From FLUQ01 sp031551515 (lineage in GTDB: Bacteria; Desulfobacterota; Desulfovibrionia; Desulfovibrionales; Desulfovibrionaceae), in contig JAVBNL010000059.1 in assembly GCA_031551515.1 (NCBI GenBank), positions 6,272-70,271 on the forward strand: DNA of 64,000 nucleotides, read 5' to 3'. The notes beneath the pieces were generated by a model. That model did no database searches, was not told the DNA's origin, and saw only the letters and a list, made by a program, of their open reading frames with translations. Position 1 is the stretch's first letter. Each line of letters opens with the position of its first letter. The position numbers and the translations under genes are program-made. Shown piece after piece: positions 60,919 to 64,000 of the stretch.

Positions 60919-61212
60919 TCAGCGTCTTTTACCGAGGTAGGGCCACAGCCAGATCATGATGGCCAAGGCGGCCAGGGCTGCGGAAACGATGAGGGCGTGG
61001 CGCATATTGCCGCCCAGCAGGCTGAAAATGCGGGGAAACAGAAAACCGACCACGGCCAGCGACATGGCGATCATGCCGGCGGTCCAGGCGGAACGTGAGC
61101 CGGTGTTGTGGCCGACAAGGATAAGAACGATGGACAAAAGCGCCGGGCAAACCGTGAACAGCATGGCAATGCCGCGTACGGTCAATTCGCCGTTTTCCCA
61201 AAAAAGGTGCAT
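60919..61212 (-). CDS. Small membrane protein of unknown function
   Basis: A 97-residue protein with three predicted helices (about 11-31, 39-60, 72-92). Not recognised. ATG 61212 (MHLFWENGEL) with GGAG nine bases upstream is preferred; the frame to 61386 would overlap the phospholipase gene. It lies 31 bases after that gene and may be cotranscribed. Confidence 0.6.
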   Translation of the reverse strand: MHLFWENGELTVRGIAMLFTVCPALLSIVLILVGHNTGSRSAWTAGMIAMSLAVVGFLFPRIFSLLGGNMRHALIVSAALAALAIMIWLWPYLGKRR

Positions 61213-61243
61213 GTATTTCTCCGTTTCAATCAGGCCCGCAGCA

Positions 61244-62158
61244 TTACATATGAACGGGCGGAAGTGAAGCCAATTCCACCGGCAACGCGAGGGGCGGCAT
61301 TTTCGCCGGGCCGCTGTCGCGGGCGGACCTGGCGCTTTTTTGCGCCATGCCGGCTTTGGCCAGAGCGTCCGCGCCGATGGGGTCAAGCGTCAGAACGGGC
61401 GAGGCTTCAGGATTTTGCAACAGGCTGAGCGCGGCGGCGATGCTGACGTCGAGCAGCATGTCCAACTGGGCGGCGCGCCCCGGCGCGGGAAAAAAGGCGT
61501 CCATCAGGCGCATGGAGCCGCGCCAGACCCGGCTGCCGCCGATGGCGATGCTGCTTTGGAACATCCTGGTTTTTAACCAGAAGGGCAGGGCGGCCTGGTG
61601 CATGGAGGCGCGCAGAAAACATGCGGCGCGGCGGCTTCCGGGTTGGCGGAACGCGCCCAGCGCGGCGGAACTGTTCCAGGTAAGCAGTCTGTCCGCCTGG
61701 GCTTCAAGGTACACGTGGGCGAAACGGCCTTTGCCCGGGGCGGTGTTAAACGCGGCGGGCACATATACGTTGTGGGCCACGGTGTCGGCGGCCAGGTGCG
61801 AAAGATAGCCGTATGCATAGGCCCGGCGGCGCAGCGCGCAGGCGTTTTCCAGCAGGGCGAAGCCACTGGACCAGTTGTGGCTGTGGTTTATTTTCGCGGC
61901 GCTGCCCTTGCCGATAAAGATGTCAGCGCTAAGGCATCCCTGCAAAAAATGGCCGGGATACCGAAAGAGAGGCTCTGCTACCACTGAGGGCAGCAGGGCC
62001 AGGTTTTGTAAAATCCAGTCGCCCGTCACCATATGCACGCCCGGCCCCCAGGCCAGGGCGGATTTCGGCAATACCAGACCGCAGAGCACGGTCAGGCAGG
62101 TAAGGCCAAGCGTGGATGCGAAACGCTTCGCAAAGCGGTGTCGTTTCATGGGATGCAT
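61244..62158 (-). CDS. Zinc-dependent phospholipase C-like exported protein
   Basis: A 304-residue protein with a signal peptide (about 8-36, SALA cleavage leaving Trp at the start, as in zinc-dependent phospholipases). Metal-ligand pattern: WGPGVHMVTGDW at the mature N-terminus, GCLSADIFIGKG, NHSHNWSSGF, and YGYLSHLAADTVAHNVYVP (H-x-x-x-D-x-x-x-H). It would release phosphorylated head groups or diacylglycerol in the periplasm. Directly downstream of ugpE (61 bases), suggesting a phospholipid-derived substrate for that transporter. ATG 62158 or 62149. Confidence 0.75.
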   Translation of the reverse strand: MHPMKRHRFAKRFASTLGLTCLTVLCGLVLPKSALAWGPGVHMVTGDWILQNLALLPSVVAEPLFRYPGHFLQGCLSADIFIGKGSAAKINHSHNWSSGFALLENACALRRRAYAYGYLSHLAADTVAHNVYVPAAFNTAPGKGRFAHVYLEAQADRLLTWNSSAALGAFRQPGSRRAACFLRASMHQAALPFWLKTRMFQSSIAIGGSRVWRGSMRLMDAFFPAPGRAAQLDMLLDVSIAAALSLLQNPEASPVLTLDPIGADALAKAGMAQKSARSARDSGPAKMPPLALPVELASLPPVHM

Positions 62159-62219
62159 ATATAAGCGTAAACGTCAGATACGCAAGTGCCGCATGAAGAA
62201 ACGCCGGGCAGGCGGAAAA

Positions 62220-63065
62220 TTATTTTTCCGTTTCGATCAGGCCCTTGATGAACAACCGCTGCATGCACAGAACCACCAGCAGGGGCGGCAACAGGGCAAG
62301 CAGGGCCGTGGTCATGACCAGGTTCCATTCAACCGGCGCGTCCGGCACGTTGACCATGCGCTGAATGGCCATGACCACCGTGTACATGCCCTCCTGGTTG
62401 GTGATCAAGAGCGGCCAGAGGTATTGGTTCCAGCCGTAGATGAAGGTCACCACGAACAGGGCCGCCGTGTTGGTGCGCGAAAGCGGCAGGGCCACGTCGA
62501 CGAAGAAACGCCAGGCTCCGGCGCCGTCTATGCGGGCGGCTTCCAGCAGTTCTTCGGGAATGGTCAGAAAGAACTGGCGATACAGGAAGGTGGCTGTCGC
62601 CGAGGCGATGAGCGGCAGAATCAGCCCCATGTAGCTGTCCACGATGCCCAGATTGGTGGCGACCTCAAAGGTCGGCACGATGCGCACTTCAACCGGCAGC
62701 ATCAGCGTCGCGAAAATAAGGAAAAAGCAGACCGAACGGCCGGGAAAGCGGAAATAAACCACGGCAAAGGCGGAGAGCAAGGAGATGACGATTTTGCCCG
62801 TGGCGATGCCCAGCGACATGATGCAGCTGTTGAGCAGCATGCGCCAGACCGGCGCGCCGCCAGCCGCCTGCAGGCCGTGGCCCATGACGCCGCTGACGTT
62901 GTCCCACAGTTTGGGGCCGAACCACAGGGGGGTGGCGCCGATCAGGTCTTTGGCCTCGTGGCTGGCCGCCACCAGCGCGATGTACAGGGGCAGCAGCACC
63001 AGGGCGGAACCGAGGATAAGAATGGCGTGGCTGACCACGGTATGGAAAAGGCTGCGCTGCACCAT
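62220..63065 (-). CDS. ugpE: Glycerol-3-phosphate ABC transporter permease UgpE
   Basis: A 281-residue permease, the same length as E. coli UgpE, with six helices. WRMLLNSCIMSLGIATGKIVISLLSAFA, TLMLPVEVRI and the EAA loop EELLEAARIDGAGAWRFF match closely, as does the end MQRLFIKGLIETEK. It imports sn-glycerol-3-phosphate or glycerophosphodiesters. Its start overlaps the ugpA stop by one base. ugpC does not follow it here. Confidence 0.92.
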   Translation of the reverse strand: MVQRSLFHTVVSHAILILGSALVLLPLYIALVAASHEAKDLIGATPLWFGPKLWDNVSGVMGHGLQAAGGAPVWRMLLNSCIMSLGIATGKIVISLLSAFAVVYFRFPGRSVCFFLIFATLMLPVEVRIVPTFEVATNLGIVDSYMGLILPLIASATATFLYRQFFLTIPEELLEAARIDGAGAWRFFVDVALPLSRTNTAALFVVTFIYGWNQYLWPLLITNQEGMYTVVMAIQRMVNVPDAPVEWNLVMTTALLALLPPLLVVLCMQRLFIKGLIETEK

Positions 63066-63958
63066 CAGTAGGCCACCTTTTTCTCGATGTAGCGGAACTG
63101 GATGAAGGTCAGGACGATGACCAGCAGCATCAGCACCACGGACTGGGCGGAAGAGCCGCCGAAATCAAGCCCTACGAAACCGTCGTTATACACCTTGTAG
63201 ATCAGGGTGGTGGTGGCTCTGGCCGGGCCGCCGCTGGTCACCGCGTGGATGATGCCGAAAGTTTCGAACAGGCTGTAAATGGTGTTCACCACCAGCAGAA
63301 AAAAGGTCACCGGCGAAAGCAGGGGAAAGATGATGGTGAAAAACCGCCGCCAGAACCCGGCGCCGTCAATGGCCGCCGCTTCCACCAGCGATTTGGGTAT
63401 GGCTTGCAGCCCCGCGAGAAAGAAAAGGAAATTGTAGGAAACCTGCTTCCATGACGCGGCCATGACGACCAGCAGCAGGGCCTGCTCGCCGTTCAGCATG
63501 TGGTTCCAGGTGATGCCGAACCACGAAAGCACCTGGGTCATGGCCCCACCGGAGGGGTTGAAAAGGAACATCCACAGCACCCCGGCCAGCGGCGGCGCAA
63601 CCGCATAGGGTATGACCACAACGCTTTTGTATATTCGCGCGCCGGTCAAAGCCTGGTCGGCTACGATTGCCAGCAAGAGAGCCAGCCCCATGGAGATGAA
63701 AACCACGGCCAGGCTGAAGATGACCGTTACATACAGGGTATGCGTGTAGTCGCCGCTGGTGAAAAGACGGGTGTAGTTATCAAGGCCGGAAAAAAAGCGC
63801 GTGGTGCCGAAGGCGTCTTCCATATAAAAGGAGCCCATGATTGCCTGGCCCGCGGGATAAAAGAAGAACACCACGGAAACCGCAAGCTGGGGCAGCACGA
63901 AAGCGGCCGCCAGCCAGAACGTTTTCGGATTGGTGAATACGTTGCGCTTTTCCTGCAT
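63065..63958 (-). CDS. ugpA: Glycerol-3-phosphate ABC transporter permease UgpA
   Basis: A 297-residue permease with six helices. LNGEQALLLVVMAASWKQVSYNFLFFLAGLQAIPKSLVEAAAIDGAG and the later RRFFTIIFPLLSPVTFFLLVVN are the MalF-type EAA region, closely like UgpA. Pairs with UgpE. The binding protein gene ugpB probably lies just right of the window; a palindromic repeat begins 15 bases upstream of the start. In enteric bacteria ugp belongs to the Pho regulon. Confidence 0.92.
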   Translation of the reverse strand: MQEKRNVFTNPKTFWLAAAFVLPQLAVSVVFFFYPAGQAIMGSFYMEDAFGTTRFFSGLDNYTRLFTSGDYTHTLYVTVIFSLAVVFISMGLALLLAIVADQALTGARIYKSVVVIPYAVAPPLAGVLWMFLFNPSGGAMTQVLSWFGITWNHMLNGEQALLLVVMAASWKQVSYNFLFFLAGLQAIPKSLVEAAAIDGAGFWRRFFTIIFPLLSPVTFFLLVVNTIYSLFETFGIIHAVTSGGPARATTTLIYKVYNDGFVGLDFGGSSAQSVVLMLLVIVLTFIQFRYIEKKVAY

Positions 63959-63972
63959 AGCCTATCCTCATG

Positions 63973-64000
63973 GGGGAGTCTGAGGGGACGCTGTCCCCTC
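63973..64000. repeat. Palindromic element at window edge
   Basis: GGGGAGTCTGAGGGG (63973-63987) is identical over 15 bases to 55107-55121 and is followed by an inverted GTCCCCTC, giving GAGGGGAC-GCT-GTCCCCTC. The element probably continues beyond the edge. Confidence 0.6.

Overview
This 64 kb window comes from a GC-rich bacterial chromosome, most likely a sulfate- or sulfite-respiring member of the Desulfovibrionales (Desulfovibrio/Bilophila-like). The strongest indicators are a complete dsrMKJOP operon, abundant solute-binding transporters (TTT, TAXI-TRAP, ugp ABC), hybrid sensor kinases, and prmC-prfA-DUF1385-rpmE gene order. The genus cannot be fixed from sequence alone. No CRISPR array, intact insertion sequence or prophage was seen.

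Layout. 1-0.85 kb: start of trpE behind a tryptophan attenuator whose leader peptide has tandem Trp codons. 0.85-6.3 kb: secreted gamma-glutamyltransferase, Dcu C4-dicarboxylate carrier, D-tartrate dehydratase and a divergent LysR regulator. 6.3-11.6 kb: acetolactate synthase, MFS exporter, hybrid kinase. 11.7-18.4 kb: LysR regulator divergent from an N-acyl-D-amino-acid deacylase, a glutamate/aspartate-racemase-like protein and a TctCBA transporter, which together look like a D-amino-acid uptake and catabolism module. 18.7-22.3 kb: TAXI-TRAP transporter with a DUF1850 protein. 22.4-26.7 kb: secreted beta-propeller-like protein, FIST sensory protein and a soluble PAS hybrid kinase. 26.7-28.1 kb: a 5'-truncated restriction-endonuclease relic on the 3' side of a tRNA-Ser gene, then hairpin repeats. 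28.1-32.5 kb: translation genes (prmC, prfA, rpmE, tlyA) and DUF1385. 32.5-39.7 kb: a split Pho locus, phoB-pstB-phoU on minus and pstS-pstC-pstA-phoR on plus, with Pho-box-like repeats between. 39.9-51.4 kb: HD-GYP protein, rhomboid, FxsA, ArnT-like glycosyltransferase, PAP2 phosphatase, MATE exporter, YbaK, HDOD/EAL protein. 51.6-55 kb: CstA carrier and two paralogous lipoproteins. 55.1-60.8 kb: dsrMKJOP led by an RsbRD_N-like gene. 60.9-64 kb: small membrane protein, Zn-dependent phospholipase C-like protein and ugpE-ugpA.

How the genes fit together. Anaerobic respiration (DsrMKJOP) is fed by organic-acid, amino-acid and phospho-compound uptake systems. Several carriers sit beside an enzyme plausibly acting on their substrate: Dcu with tartrate dehydratase, TctCBA with deacylase and racemase, UgpAE with phospholipase. 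RNA-level control seems common: an attenuator, strong hairpins between binding-protein and permease genes, and short palindromic repeats just downstream of stop codons. One such repeat lies inside the coding sequence of pstC.
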